Of a stretch of 48,438 bases of DNA, positions 1 to 7,767 are shown in pieces. The notes beneath the pieces were generated by a model. That model was not told the DNA's origin. It made no database searches and was given only the letters and a program-made list of their open reading frames with translations. A program made the translations under genes and the position numbers. Numbering within the stretch: the stretch's first letter is position 1; each line of letters begins with the position of its first letter. Source of the DNA: Anaerolineae bacterium (lineage in GTDB: Bacteria; Chloroflexota; Anaerolineae; J102); NCBI GenBank assembly GCA_027002405.1, contig JALWZT010000241.1, forward strand, positions 1 through 48,438. The letters run 5' to 3'.

Positions 1-470
1 GGTTGGACCTGTCTGCGCAGGCAGACAGGCGGCCAAAGGCCCCCAGCCCCGACTTCGAGTCGGCGGGGCCAAGGCGCCCAGCAGCCTGTATGGAGTTTGC
101 CAACAGGTTCATGAAGTCGCCGGGCTACAGAACGGCGCCGGATGATGGAGTTTTACAAATTAAACGGGTCATAGGCCTCATTCTATTACCAGATTGTTTT
201 GTAAACGTTCATAATCCGGCTGGCTCCGCAACTGATTACTGATGACTGATCACTGATTACTTTATTTTCAAAGCAGTCCAACGGCGGGCTCGCCCGCGCC
301 GATACCGACGAAAATGCCTCGCGGCCAGGGCGGCGTGACTCGTATTCCGTATTGCGTATTGCGTAACGACTGGACGGAATACGGAATACGCAATACGAAC
401 CTTTGCCGCCTCGCCCAACGTCGGCCTGGCGACTCCTCAGCAACCAGCGATCATTCTATTTTCATAGCAG
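1..470. repeat. Mosaic intergenic repeat block at the window's left end
   Basis: No gene is supported here. Positions 1-150 are an inverted copy of sequence around 46735-46950, including the hairpin formed by the CTGTCTGCGCAGGCAGACAG palindrome. Positions 231-260 are a heptad array of TGATNAC. Positions 313-470 are a scaffold unit whose core (342-400) is a hairpin built from GTATTSC heptads on one arm and GSAATAC on the other. The unit ends in the edge motif TTTTCATAGCAG, which also provides the stop codon of the gene ending at 462. Short ORFs in this block are translations of repeat DNA. Confidence 0.85.
313..470. repeat. Left inverted repeat flanking the WXG100 cassette
   Basis: About 157 bases. 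By eye only about two substitutions separate it from the reverse complement of 3802-3960 in the core. It contains a GCCTCGCGGCCAGGGCGGCG stretch, the GTATTSC/GSAATAC heptad hairpin, and the AGCGATCATTCTATTTTCAT tail ending in AGCAG. Confidence 0.85.
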
Positions 471-1460
471 CCGCTTCCGCATATTCACCAAGACCACAAA
501 AGATTCAAAACCCCAGGCCCTGAGCGCGTCCAGCGCAGGGTGCTGGTAAGCAAACAATACCGCGCTGATAGGACGGTTCGGAAAACGCTGCAAATAGCGC
601 AGGCCATAAGCCAACAAAGGCCCGCTCCACGCCTCGCGAATCAACGGATGAAGCAAGATATCCATGCGATGTTCGCCAAAAGCCAACACATCCACATCCA
701 ACACCCCCATCAGCTCCCGACCGAAAAACACACCCCATCGCATCTTATGACCGATGCCCAACCAGCGGGTTAGTTTCCGTTGCCAGGAGGGGGAGCTGCC
801 GCTGCGGAAAGCCGGGGTGCGATCCCCGTGCCACCAGCGGGCTGCCTGGGGCATGGCCTGCTCCAAAAGACGCCGCACTGCCCGCCAATCCTCATCATAC
901 AAAGGCCGCAGCTCCCCGCCCGCGGGCAGGGGCCATGTCAGCCCCTCAGGCAGTCCCTCGCGGCGCATCCGATATTCCATAAACAGCTCCTGGAATCCCA
1001 TCCGTTGGTACATCCCCCGGGCAATCTCATTATTTTCCCGCACTTGCAAAACCACCCAGGTCCCTCCCCGGTCGCGAATATCCTCCAGGGCCATATGCAT
1101 CAGCCGCTTGGCAATGCCCCGGCCTCGATACGCTTCCTTAACTGCCACATTGGCGATGACATAGCGGGAAGCCACCTGCGGCCACGGTTGCACCGTCACA
1201 TTGCCTACCACGCGACCTTCCTCCACCCAAACAAAGCCCTGAATGATATCCTTGGGCCGATGTCCCGGTGGTGAAAGCACCTGAAGCAATGGGGCCAGCC
1301 GCGCGGTCAGGCGCAGTTCCCGCAGCGCGGCCCAGCCCTGGGGATCCAATTCAGGACCAAAGGCTTCTTCGATCAACTCCGTCACCTGGATCAGGTCACG
1401 ACGCAGGTCCAACGGCCGCGGGCCCGAGGCAACCTCCCCCGCGCGGAGTGCCATGCTCAT
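462..1460 (-). CDS. GNAT-family N-acetyltransferase with C-terminal extension
   Basis: Predicted acetyl-CoA-dependent N-acetyltransferase of 332 residues; the substrate is unknown. Residues about 65-165 form a GNAT domain, with the acetyl-CoA-binding loop RGRGIA at about 112-117 preceded by the beta-strand VIANVAV and followed by the GMYQRMGF element of motif B. The last 160 residues are a second, degenerate half with no clear acetyl-CoA loop, so the protein may be a pseudo-tandem GNAT. I chose the start at 1460 because an AAGAG stretch lies six bases upstream; 1463 and 1454 are alternatives. It is the last gene of a four-gene minus-strand cluster and starts 40 bases after the membrane-protein gene. 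Its stop codon is formed by the edge of the flanking repeat, so the native C-terminus may have been altered. Confidence 0.8.
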   Translation of the reverse strand: MSMALRAGEVASGPRPLDLRRDLIQVTELIEEAFGPELDPQGWAALRELRLTARLAPLLQVLSPPGHRPKDIIQGFVWVEEGRVVGNVTVQPWPQVASRYVIANVAVKEAYRGRGIAKRLMHMALEDIRDRGGTWVVLQVRENNEIARGMYQRMGFQELFMEYRMRREGLPEGLTWPLPAGGELRPLYDEDWRAVRRLLEQAMPQAARWWHGDRTPAFRSGSSPSWQRKLTRWLGIGHKMRWGVFFGRELMGVLDVDVLAFGEHRMDILLHPLIREAWSGPLLAYGLRYLQRFPNRPISAVLFAYQHPALDALRAWGFESFVVLVNMRKRLL

Positions 1461-1500
1461 CATAATCTCTTTTTTACCACATTCGGCCTGCTCTTGCCAA

Positions 1501-1809
1501 TCAGCGGTACATGGCAAAGGTGAGCACCACCAAAACAAAAATCACGTAGGCGACAATCCCCACCACGTTGACAAGAAAAAGGGGCAGGATGCGGCCATAT
1601 TGATGCCGTACCAGAGCCAGGGTATGGAACACCACCGACGCCAGCAGAAAAAGCCCATAAAGGGGGACAGCCACCGCGCCCAGCAAACCTAAAAACTTAC
1701 GGATATCGGCCCCACCAAGGATGCCCAGGCTGGCAAAGCCCCACACGAAAAACGCCAGCCCATAAAAAAGATAGGGTCCCACACGAAGCCATAGGGATGG
1801 AGTCTTCAT
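1501..1809 (-). CDS. Small three-span membrane protein
   Basis: A 102-residue integral membrane protein of no recognised family. Three hydrophobic segments are visible at about 6-33, 39-67 and 74-101, with short polar loops such as RHQYGR between the last two. It lies 12 bases after the EspG-like gene and 40 bases before the GNAT gene, so the four genes are probably co-transcribed. Position alone suggests it could serve the WXG100/EspG-like pair, for example as a membrane partner, but no motif shows this. Confidence 0.6.
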   Translation of the reverse strand: MKTPSLWLRVGPYLFYGLAFFVWGFASLGILGGADIRKFLGLLGAVAVPLYGLFLLASVVFHTLALVRHQYGRILPLFLVNVVGIVAYVIFVLVVLTFAMYR

Positions 1810-1821
1810 GATGCAAACACC

Positions 1822-2640
1822 TCACGAAACAGCAGCGGGCCTGCACGCGGCCAGGGCCTGATGCAGCCATTCTTGGAAACATGGGCGATCACACATCTGA
1901 TAATCCCCTCCTGTCTCCGCGGCCATATCCTCCTCCGGTCCTATGAGCCACGCCCGTTGGGTCTCCGAGCCCCCCACCAAAAGGCGCCATGTCCTTTGCA
2001 TGGCTTCTTGCAGCCGGCCCGAATACGCGGGAGCCATCTGGATTTCGGCCACGATACGAGGGTGTGCGTACGCATCTACCAAAGCCTGCCACAGCTCAGG
2101 CCTTTCCCACCCGGAAAGGGGCGCGGCCCCCTCCTTCAGGGACTTGAGCGCCTCTTCGGTGACCTGAACATGCCAGGAGGGGGCCTCGGCCGAGGCGGGG
2201 ATATCCAACCATTGGGCCAACGTCGTGGCCATCTCCCCTTCCGAAGCCAAAGGCAACAACACAATCCCATCCTCCGTCTGTCCCACCGAAATCACTTTCA
2301 GAGGGGAGACCACAAACCAGATAACCTGGGTCGTGGCCTCGGGCACGGAGCTTCGCGTCACCTGAATCACCACCTCGGGGTCAGCCAAAGCGGCCACGTA
2401 CTCCAACAGATAGCTATTCAGGTCCATGTACACACGACCATGCTGTTCCACCTCCTCGATCCAGCCCTGCTCGCGCAGCACCTCATACCCCTGGCGGAGC
2501 TGTTCCTGCCGGGCCTGCGGGTCTTCGGGCAAAAGGGAGGGCAATGGGATGCCGGGGAGAGCAGAGGCCCGCAAGGTGGCTAAAAGATACGCCAATTCCA
2601 CAGTGGAAAGGCGCAAGGGAAAGGTGAGGGGACGTGGCAT
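1822..2640 (-). CDS. EspG-like WXG100 chaperone (ESX secretion-associated fold)
   Basis: A 272-residue protein that resembles EspG, the cytosolic chaperone that binds PE/PPE/WXG100 substrates in mycobacterial type VII secretion. The likeness is in layout. The N-terminus has a short strand and helix (LSTVELAYLLATLRA). Next comes a helical region ending in a 'longer helix, then glycine' turn (VLREQGWIEEV), and then the 'LLEYVAALADPEVVIQV' segment, which matches the EspG pattern of leucines followed by A-x-P-E/D-hydrophobic strands. A beta-rich middle and the PLASEGEMATTLAQWL helix follow. The overall length (about 270-300) also fits. The gene begins 39 bases after the WXG100 gene, as expected for a chaperone-cargo pair. 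This is a pattern-level call, not a computed homology. Confidence 0.55.
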   Translation of the reverse strand: MPRPLTFPLRLSTVELAYLLATLRASALPGIPLPSLLPEDPQARQEQLRQGYEVLREQGWIEEVEQHGRVYMDLNSYLLEYVAALADPEVVIQVTRSSVPEATTQVIWFVVSPLKVISVGQTEDGIVLLPLASEGEMATTLAQWLDIPASAEAPSWHVQVTEEALKSLKEGAAPLSGWERPELWQALVDAYAHPRIVAEIQMAPAYSGRLQEAMQRTWRLLVGGSETQRAWLIGPEEDMAAETGGDYQMCDRPCFQEWLHQALAACRPAAVS

Positions 2641-2679
2641 AGGACGAAATCTCCGTGATAGAAGGTGAAAGGCGAATGA

Positions 2680-3792
2680 TTAAAAAATCCGGCGCCAGGT
2701 GTGCTTGACCCATTGCGTAAAATCCTGGAACTTCCCCATGCCCGTGCCAGCGGCCTCCGTGATGTCATCGGTATAGCCCATGGGGCCATGGGTGCGTTCC
2801 CAGTAATCATTCCAATATCGGATGCCAGCCTCCTGGCCTGTGAGCGGGCTGCCTGGGTCTCGGGCATTTTCCTGGCCCAGGTAATTATAGCCGGGTCCGA
2901 TTCCGACATAATTGTACAAAAATCCTCCGGCATCGTGAAAAATCCCATGATATGTCAGCGGGTCCTCGGGCAATGCCGGATACAACTGCAATTCACCGGG
3001 GCCGACCATGCCCCCTGTGGGGGAAAGCAACGCCCCAAAGACCGGATCAATGCCCAGGGCATCGCCCACCACCTGACCGAACCGCAAATGAGGGGTGGAG
3101 CCTACGAAATCCTTGTGAATCCAATCGTAGGCCCAGCTCCGCTCCCATGGCAACTCCTTCCCTTGCGCCTGCGCCCGGGCAGCGATCTGTTCTCGGATCT
3201 GCATATAGCGCTGATAATGGGCCCGGATGGTCTCATAGGGCAGACCTCGGGCTTCTGCGATGCGATGCAAGGCCTCGTCGATGGCTTCGGGCGAGGCGTC
3301 GTCATCCATAAGCACATACATCGCGTCTCGTAACGCCTCCGTATCCGCCCCTCGGATCTGGCGCCCCACCATCCGGTGCATGTAATCATCGTTAAAAATT
3401 TGAGAAGGGTCCTTGGGCGATGGCAAGACCCCTGTGGCGGGCGCCCCTCCTGTCCCCGCCGAGCTGCCTCCTCCTTGACCGCCCCCTAAATCTTGACCAA
3501 AGAGCCTGGCCGCTTCCTCCTCGGCCTCCCGAAGCACCCGTATCACCTGATACGTGACCTGATGAGCCTGCTCCAGGGCCTGGGCCAAACGAAAGGTGGC
3601 GGGCAGCACATGCTGATGCATCTCCTGGAAGAAGGCCTGCGAGCCGCGGCCCTCCCATCCTCCAGATTCCAGACGATCCAGGCTGGCCTGCACCCGGGCG
3701 ATCATCGTTTGGGTGGCTTGGGCCCGGGCCTGGAAGCGTCGGGCCACCTCCTCCATGGCCGCGTAATCGATGCGGATTTCATTCGCGGGCAT
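2680..3792 (-). CDS. WXG100-family protein with C-terminal candidate effector domain
   Basis: A 370-residue protein. Residues 1-100 form a WXG100 helical hairpin: two long amphipathic helices joined at GGWEGRG, with the W-x-G motif at 46-48. A Gly/Ser/Ala/Pro linker follows at 102-125, then a helical region at 130-215, then an unrecognised domain at about 216-370. That last domain has conserved-looking turns, YHGIFHDAGG (H282, H286, D287) and VGIGPGYNYLG, and many aromatic residues. WXG100 proteins with long C-termini are often toxins or cell-surface factors exported by type VII-like systems; this one is a candidate without an assigned activity. The Shine-Dalgarno AGCAGGAG is partly made of the flanking repeat's edge. 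It is the first gene of the cassette. No EccC-like ATPase is in the window. Confidence 0.75.
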   Translation of the reverse strand: MPANEIRIDYAAMEEVARRFQARAQATQTMIARVQASLDRLESGGWEGRGSQAFFQEMHQHVLPATFRLAQALEQAHQVTYQVIRVLREAEEEAARLFGQDLGGGQGGGSSAGTGGAPATGVLPSPKDPSQIFNDDYMHRMVGRQIRGADTEALRDAMYVLMDDDASPEAIDEALHRIAEARGLPYETIRAHYQRYMQIREQIAARAQAQGKELPWERSWAYDWIHKDFVGSTPHLRFGQVVGDALGIDPVFGALLSPTGGMVGPGELQLYPALPEDPLTYHGIFHDAGGFLYNYVGIGPGYNYLGQENARDPGSPLTGQEAGIRYWNDYWERTHGPMGYTDDITEAAGTGMGKFQDFTQWVKHTWRRIF

Positions 3793-3798
3793 GTTTGA

Positions 3799-3806
3799 CT
3801 CCTGCT
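3799..3806 (-). promoter_or_regulatory. Shine-Dalgarno built on a repeat edge
   Basis: On the minus strand the sequence reads AGCAGGAG, then six bases, then the ATG of the WXG100 gene. The AGCAG half is the conserved edge of the repeat family and the GAG belongs to the gene side. Confidence 0.7.
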
Positions 3807-3993
3807 ATGAAAATAGAATGATCGCTGGTTGCTGAGGAATCGCCAGGCCGACGTTGGGCGAGTCGGCAAAGGTTCGTATTGCGTATTCCGTATTCCGTCC
3901 AGTCGTTACGCAATACGCAATACGGAATACGAGTCACGCCGCCCTGGCCGCGAGGCGTTTTCATTCGTATCGGCGAACTGCCGTTCGTGATGA
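3802..3993. repeat. Right inverted repeat flanking the WXG100 cassette
   Basis: Inverted near-identical partner of 313-470. It begins at CTGCTATGAAAATAG, ten bases upstream of the WXG100 start codon. The heptad hairpin is at 3872-3932, and the terminal small hairpin CGAACTGCCGTTCG is at about 3974-3987. Confidence 0.85.
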
Positions 3994-4369
3994 CTGCTTT
4001 GTAAATAGGATTCGGATCAGGATTAGGATTGAGATCGTCAGGCCGACGTTGAGCGAGGCGACAGCGGGCGTGATGCGTGAAACGTAAAACGTGAGAGCCT
4101 TACGCATCACGCATTACGCATTACGTGCTTGGCTTCCCGCGCCAACGTGGCCGCGAGGCGTTTTCAGGTATCGGCGAACTGCCGTTCGTGGTGACTGCTT
4201 TGTGTCATCGACAACCTTATTATATCCCTTACAGGTGGGAAAATTCATGACACTTTTTGGAAAAAATGCGGAAAAATGATGATAAATATCACCTGATAGC
4301 CTTCTGGACGGCCCTGGCAGACTCAGACAACGTCAAATTTCTGGGAGGCACCCCTGCTCTGCGGGTGAG
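3994..4369. repeat. Scaffold repeat unit with telomere-like hexamers, then plain intergenic DNA
   Basis: 3994-4194 is one complete unit of about 201 bases, running from CTGCTTTGTAAATAGG to the next CTGCTTTG. It holds a short TAGGAT hexamer stretch, a hairpin whose arms are ACGTRAA and GCATTAC-type heptads, and the small CGAAC/GTTCG hairpin near its end. 4200-4369 has no gene or repeat that I recognise. Confidence 0.8.
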
Positions 4370-4398
4370 TTGCGCAGGAGCCTCGCGTGGTGTAGAAT
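4370..4398 (+). promoter_or_regulatory. Candidate sigma-70-type promoter
   Basis: TTGCGC at 4370-4375 and TAGAAT at 4393-4398 are separated by 17 bases. A strong Shine-Dalgarno and a start codon follow directly, so this probably drives the small ORF at 4410 and the membrane protein at 4575. Confidence 0.45.
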
Positions 4399-4409
4399 GG
4401 AGGTAAAGG

Positions 4410-4541
4410 ATGCCCCACGACTGCAAGAAGCGCCCTTTCGGGTGGCGGACGTGGCTCATGCCGCGGCATCCCTACCATTTTTCTCACCTCACCACCATCA
4501 TCCAGCCCAGGCGACGCACCTTTACTTCCCAAATTGGGTGA
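4410..4541 (+). CDS. Possible small basic protein (43 residues)
   Basis: An ATG preceded by GGAGG with six-base spacing opens a 43-codon frame that closes with TGA at 4539-4541. The product is basic (CKKRPFGWRTW near the start, PRRR near the end) and lacks a membrane segment. The promoter-like pair at 4370-4398 and the good ribosome-binding site argue that it is translated. No family is recognised. The membrane-protein gene starts 33 bases downstream, so it could be a leader peptide or a partner. Codon bias cannot be judged at this length. Confidence 0.4.
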   Translation: MPHDCKKRPFGWRTWLMPRHPYHFSHLTTIIQPRRRTFTSQIG

Positions 4542-4574
4542 TTGGATGGTTTTCTGCCATGGGAGGAGGATGGC

Positions 4575-4916
4575 ATGACCCGGCAATCCTGGAAAATCAC
4601 CCCCAAGACCATATTGGGCAAGTGGTCGATTGGGCTTATCATCGTGATGCCCATCCTGTTTATCATCGGCTCATCATTCACAGATTTGCTATATAAATCA
4701 GTGCCAGCAGGTGAAACGATTTGGGCCGATATCGCCGCGCGCCCGGCTTTGGCGCTTACCATGCTGGCGGGCATGGGCGCCGGAATTGCAGCCTTCATCA
4801 CAGGTCTCCTGGCTATTGTCAGGCAGAAGGAGAGAGCGCTTCTGGTTTATGCATCTACCGCGATAGGAGCCCTGCTGATATTGTTCCTTATCGGCGAAGT
4901 CGTCTCTCCCCATTGA
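4575..4916 (+). CDS. Small hypothetical membrane protein
   Basis: A 113-residue protein. The start at 4575 is chosen for its GGGAGGAGGA ribosome-binding site five bases upstream. Three hydrophobic segments are seen at about residues 16-35 (IGLIIVMPILFIIGSSF), 50-75 (LALTMLAGMGAGIAAFITG) and 84-105 (ASTAIGALLILFLIG). The QKERALLV loop sits before the last span. The layout resembles many small bacterial inner-membrane proteins of unknown function. It follows the 43-residue ORF by 33 bases. Confidence 0.6.
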   Translation: MTRQSWKITPKTILGKWSIGLIIVMPILFIIGSSFTDLLYKSVPAGETIWADIAARPALALTMLAGMGAGIAAFITGLLAIVRQKERALLVYASTAIGALLILFLIGEVVSPH

Positions 4917-5027
4917 TTCTCTGCGCGCATCTGCGTTGCAAAGCGTCCGCGCAAATTAAGCGTTTCCTTTTCATTTGATGCTTAGTAACCGTCTAAAAAT
5001 GTGTTTCCGTTTTGGTGCTCATCGACT

Positions 5028-5210
5028 GAAGTCGAACACTTAAGGCCTACGGCCAGACCCCCCTCTTCATCTCCCCCGCAAGCGGGGGAGAACAGCGGAA
5101 GGGAATCAGATGACGGCCTCCGCCGTCCAAAACGGCGACAAAAGGGGTCGCCGAAGGGCGACCATTGGCGCGAAGCGCCTCCATAGGCACGAGTTTACTC
5201 GGCAAGTGTT
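5028..5210. repeat. Tandem-hairpin element, copy A
   Basis: About 183 bases made almost entirely of consecutive short perfect hairpins: CGACTGAAGTCG, GGCCTACGGCC, CCCCGCAAGCGGGG, GACGGCCTCCGCCGTC, GGTCGCCGAAGGGCGACC, GGCGCGAAGCGCC and CGAGTTTACTCG. An inverted copy lies at 10293-10483. The element ends two bases before the methyltransferase start codon. Confidence 0.85.
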
Positions 5211-5211
5211 G

Positions 5212-6006
5212 ATGAAGCATATGGACGTCAAAGGTTATTGGGAACGAAACGCAGATGTGTGGACTAGGCTGGCCAGGGCGGGGTATGATGTCTATCGCGA
5301 TTATCTCAACACCCCCGCGTTCTTTGGCATGCTGCCTGATGTAGAGGGTCTTCTGGGGTTGGATATCGGTTGCGGGGAAGGCCACAACACCAGGCTGTTG
5401 GCCAGGCGCGGGGCCCGAGTGACGGCCATCGATATCTCGGAGGTTTTTGCGCGGCACGCCAACTTGCTGGAAAAGAAAGAGCCGTTGGGAATCCGGTACC
5501 TGGTTGCCAGCGCGGCGGCGTTGCCGTTTGCTGATTCGGTTTTCGATTTCGCCACAGGATTTATGAGCTTTATGGACATCCCCGAGACCGAGCGAGTCTT
5601 CGCGGAGGTGTCTCGCGTCCTGAAGCCCGGGGGCTTTCTCCAGTTCTCCATAACGCATCCTTGCTTCGATACCCCTCATCGACGGAACTTACGGGATGAG
5701 AGGGGACGTACTTACGCGATGGAGGTGGGGGATTATTTCCGAAACCTGGAGGGCGAGGTGGAGGAGTGGATCTTTAGCGCAGCGCCACCGCAAGTCAGGG
5801 AGGGGTTGCCGAAGTTTCAGGTGCCTCGATTCACCCGGACGCTGAGCCAATGGCTGAATTTGTTGGTTGAGACGGGATTCGTGCTTGAGCGAGTGGAGGA
5901 GCCAAGGCCGAGCGATGAGGTGGTGAGGGCGCGGCCTGAAATCCAGGACGCCCAGGTGGTCGCGTATTTCTTGCACCTCCGCGCCCGCAAAAGCACTTCA
6001 GCTTAG
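5212..6006 (+). CDS. Class I SAM-dependent methyltransferase
   Basis: A 264-residue methyltransferase of the Methyltransf_11/UbiE-like type. The SAM-binding glycine loop DIGCGEGHN is at about 51-59. The acidic end of beta-2 follows (TAIDISE), then the D/N-type motif around ASAAALPFADSVFDF, the post-I motif, and RVLKPGGFLQFS as the motif III signature. The substrate is unknown. The ATGs at 5212 and 5221 are both possible and neither has a good Shine-Dalgarno. The upstream in-frame extension to 5110 only translates the hairpin repeat, so I excluded it. The ribosome-binding region lies inside that repeat, so expression may depend on its structure. Confidence 0.85.
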   Translation: MKHMDVKGYWERNADVWTRLARAGYDVYRDYLNTPAFFGMLPDVEGLLGLDIGCGEGHNTRLLARRGARVTAIDISEVFARHANLLEKKEPLGIRYLVASAAALPFADSVFDFATGFMSFMDIPETERVFAEVSRVLKPGGFLQFSITHPCFDTPHRRNLRDERGRTYAMEVGDYFRNLEGEVEEWIFSAAPPQVREGLPKFQVPRFTRTLSQWLNLLVETGFVLERVEEPRPSDEVVRARPEIQDAQVVAYFLHLRARKSTSA

Positions 6007-6022
6007 TTTAGGAGGTCAGAAA

Positions 6023-6952
6023 ATGAAACTCCGATTGCTTGCTATTGCCTTTGCCCTGGCGTCAGGGCTGAGTTTGCTACTTGTGTGGACGACAGGCACA
6101 CAAGCCCAGGAACTTGACGCAAATTTCTCACCCCCTTCCTTTATGGAAGTCCAGCAGACTCGGAACATGGACCGTCCCGCGGCCATCGCCTGGACTGCAC
6201 CTTTCACCCAGTATCTTCCCCTGGTGCAACGTCACGAACTGCCGTGCTTCCGTGCCCCAAGGCTCATTAGCCCCACGAATGGCAGCCTGTTAGACACCCT
6301 CATCCCCGTCCTGACATACATGCGCGGCAGTACCGTCGTCTCCTATACGACCATCACTATCGCGGATAACCCCCAGTTCAACAGGCCAGTCCAACGATAT
6401 TCTTCATACGGGGGGAAGATAGGACCTCGCCAACTCATGCTGTTCTTTAATCTGGAGCCTGCAACCCTCTACTACTGGCGAGTGCAAGATGTCTGTGAAG
6501 GGACGAAAAGTCCCTATTCGCAGGTTTACTCTTTCACCACGGGCTCCGGTGGCGTCATCCTACCAGGCCCCACCCTTATCAGCCCCATAAGTGGGACTGT
6601 AGGCGTCGGGCAGCGAATAACTTTGACCTGGCAGAGTATGACCGATGCCATTGGTTATCAGGTATGGGTCCGACGAGTCGGTTCTGGTGGGAGCAGAATC
6701 TACTTCACATCAGACACCTCGCAGGTCGTGAGAAATCGAAAGCCCAACACCACATACGAATGGTATGTGAAGGCCTACAATGCATACGCGTATGGCGAAC
6801 CATCAGAGATATGGCGGTATACGACGGGCGCCTTTGATGTTTCTCAAGAAGACTGGAGAAACCATCCCCTGACGATTCTTGAGCCTGACACGCCCGAGGG
6901 CTCGCCCATACGGACGGACACCGGCATGGTAATCTTTCTCAAAAAGCCATGA
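6023..6952 (+). CDS. Secreted protein with Ig/fibronectin-III-like domains
   Basis: A 309-residue exported protein. A signal peptide runs to about residue 30 (hydrophobic ALASGLSLLLVW, cleavage near TQAQE). The sequence QYLPLVQR at about 66-73 resembles the YLPLV tail common on Chloroflexota secreted proteins, here placed early. Two beta-sandwich domains follow, at about 80-175 (PRLISPTNGSLLDT to YSFTTGS) and 180-272 (PTLISPISGTVGVGQ to WRYTTGA). Each begins with an 'LISP' strand and ends with a Y-x-x-TTG strand, as in fibronectin III-like repeats. TTAGGAGG gives a strong ribosome-binding site. The stop overlaps the next start by four bases, although the next product is cytoplasmic. Confidence 0.75.
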   Translation: MKLRLLAIAFALASGLSLLLVWTTGTQAQELDANFSPPSFMEVQQTRNMDRPAAIAWTAPFTQYLPLVQRHELPCFRAPRLISPTNGSLLDTLIPVLTYMRGSTVVSYTTITIADNPQFNRPVQRYSSYGGKIGPRQLMLFFNLEPATLYYWRVQDVCEGTKSPYSQVYSFTTGSGGVILPGPTLISPISGTVGVGQRITLTWQSMTDAIGYQVWVRRVGSGGSRIYFTSDTSQVVRNRKPNTTYEWYVKAYNAYAYGEPSEIWRYTTGAFDVSQEDWRNHPLTILEPDTPEGSPIRTDTGMVIFLKKP

Positions 6953-7725
6953 TAGAACGCGTCCAACACAGCCTGCATCGCATCGAGGCCCGGGAGGGGG
7001 TGCGCATCATCTACGCCTGCGAGTCGGGCAGCCGGGCCTGGGGCATGGCCTCGGCCGACAGCGATTACGACGTGCGCTTCATCTACGCCCATCCCCTGGC
7101 ATGGTACCTCAGCCTGGAGCCGGGCCGGGACGTCATCGAGGAGCCCATTGACGAGCGGCTCGACATCAGCGGCTGGGACCTGCGCAAGGCCCTGCGCCTG
7201 TTCGGTCAGTCCAATCCGCCCCTGCTGGAATGGCTACGTTCGCCCATCGTCTATCGAGAGATGCCCGAGGTCGTGAACCCCCTGCGGGAGCTCATCCCCA
7301 CGGTGTTCTCGCCCGAGCGGGCCTATCATCACTACTGGCACATCGCCCGGGCCGCGCACAAACGCTTTCGCACGGGCAAAAGCCCCACCCTCAAAACCTT
7401 CTTCTACATTCTGCGGCCTCTGCTGGCGGCCCTGTGGGTGGACGCGTACGAAACCCCGCCGCCCATCACCATCCAGGCCCTGGCCGAAGCCATGCTGCCC
7501 CCCGCGCTGCATCCAGAGCTGGAACGGTTGCTGACGGTGAAGCGCGCCGGCGGGGAGGGGGAGACGGCCGGGGCCATCGGGCCGCTGTGGGATTTCGCAG
7601 AGGCTGAATTGCAGCGCCTGAACGCCCAGGACCGCCATTTCCCTCGCACCTGGCCCCCCATGGACCAACTCAACGTGCTGTTTCGGCAATTTTTGGATAC
7701 AATCTGGCGGACGCAAGAGAGATAG
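6949..7725 (+). CDS. Nucleotidyltransferase superfamily protein (RlaP/YcgL-like)
   Basis: A 258-residue protein of the DNA polymerase beta-like nucleotidyltransferase superfamily, closest in pattern to the RlaP/YcgL group (DUF2036-type) linked with RNA repair in some bacteria. The GS motif is at residues 27-32 (GSRAWG), followed by the metal-binding D-x-D at D39 and D41 in ADSDYDVRF. FGQSNPPLLEWLRSP and a helical C-terminus (HHYWHIARAAHKRF) fit that group. It overlaps the secreted protein gene by ATGA. No RNA ligase is adjacent, so the substrate cannot be assigned. The following dehalogenase fragment is in the same reading frame after its TAG stop. Confidence 0.75.
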   Translation: MIERVQHSLHRIEAREGVRIIYACESGSRAWGMASADSDYDVRFIYAHPLAWYLSLEPGRDVIEEPIDERLDISGWDLRKALRLFGQSNPPLLEWLRSPIVYREMPEVVNPLRELIPTVFSPERAYHHYWHIARAAHKRFRTGKSPTLKTFFYILRPLLAALWVDAYETPPPITIQALAEAMLPPALHPELERLLTVKRAGGEGETAGAIGPLWDFAEAELQRLNAQDRHFPRTWPPMDQLNVLFRQFLDTIWRTQER

Positions 7726-7767
7726 CTGCACCACATCCCCTCCCCGCATCCATCGCACCCCTTCATC

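Noticed and set aside
462-3792. Complete type VII secretion system
   Set aside because: No EccC/FtsK-type ATPase, EccB/D/E or mycosin gene is in the window; only a substrate and chaperone-like pair is supported.
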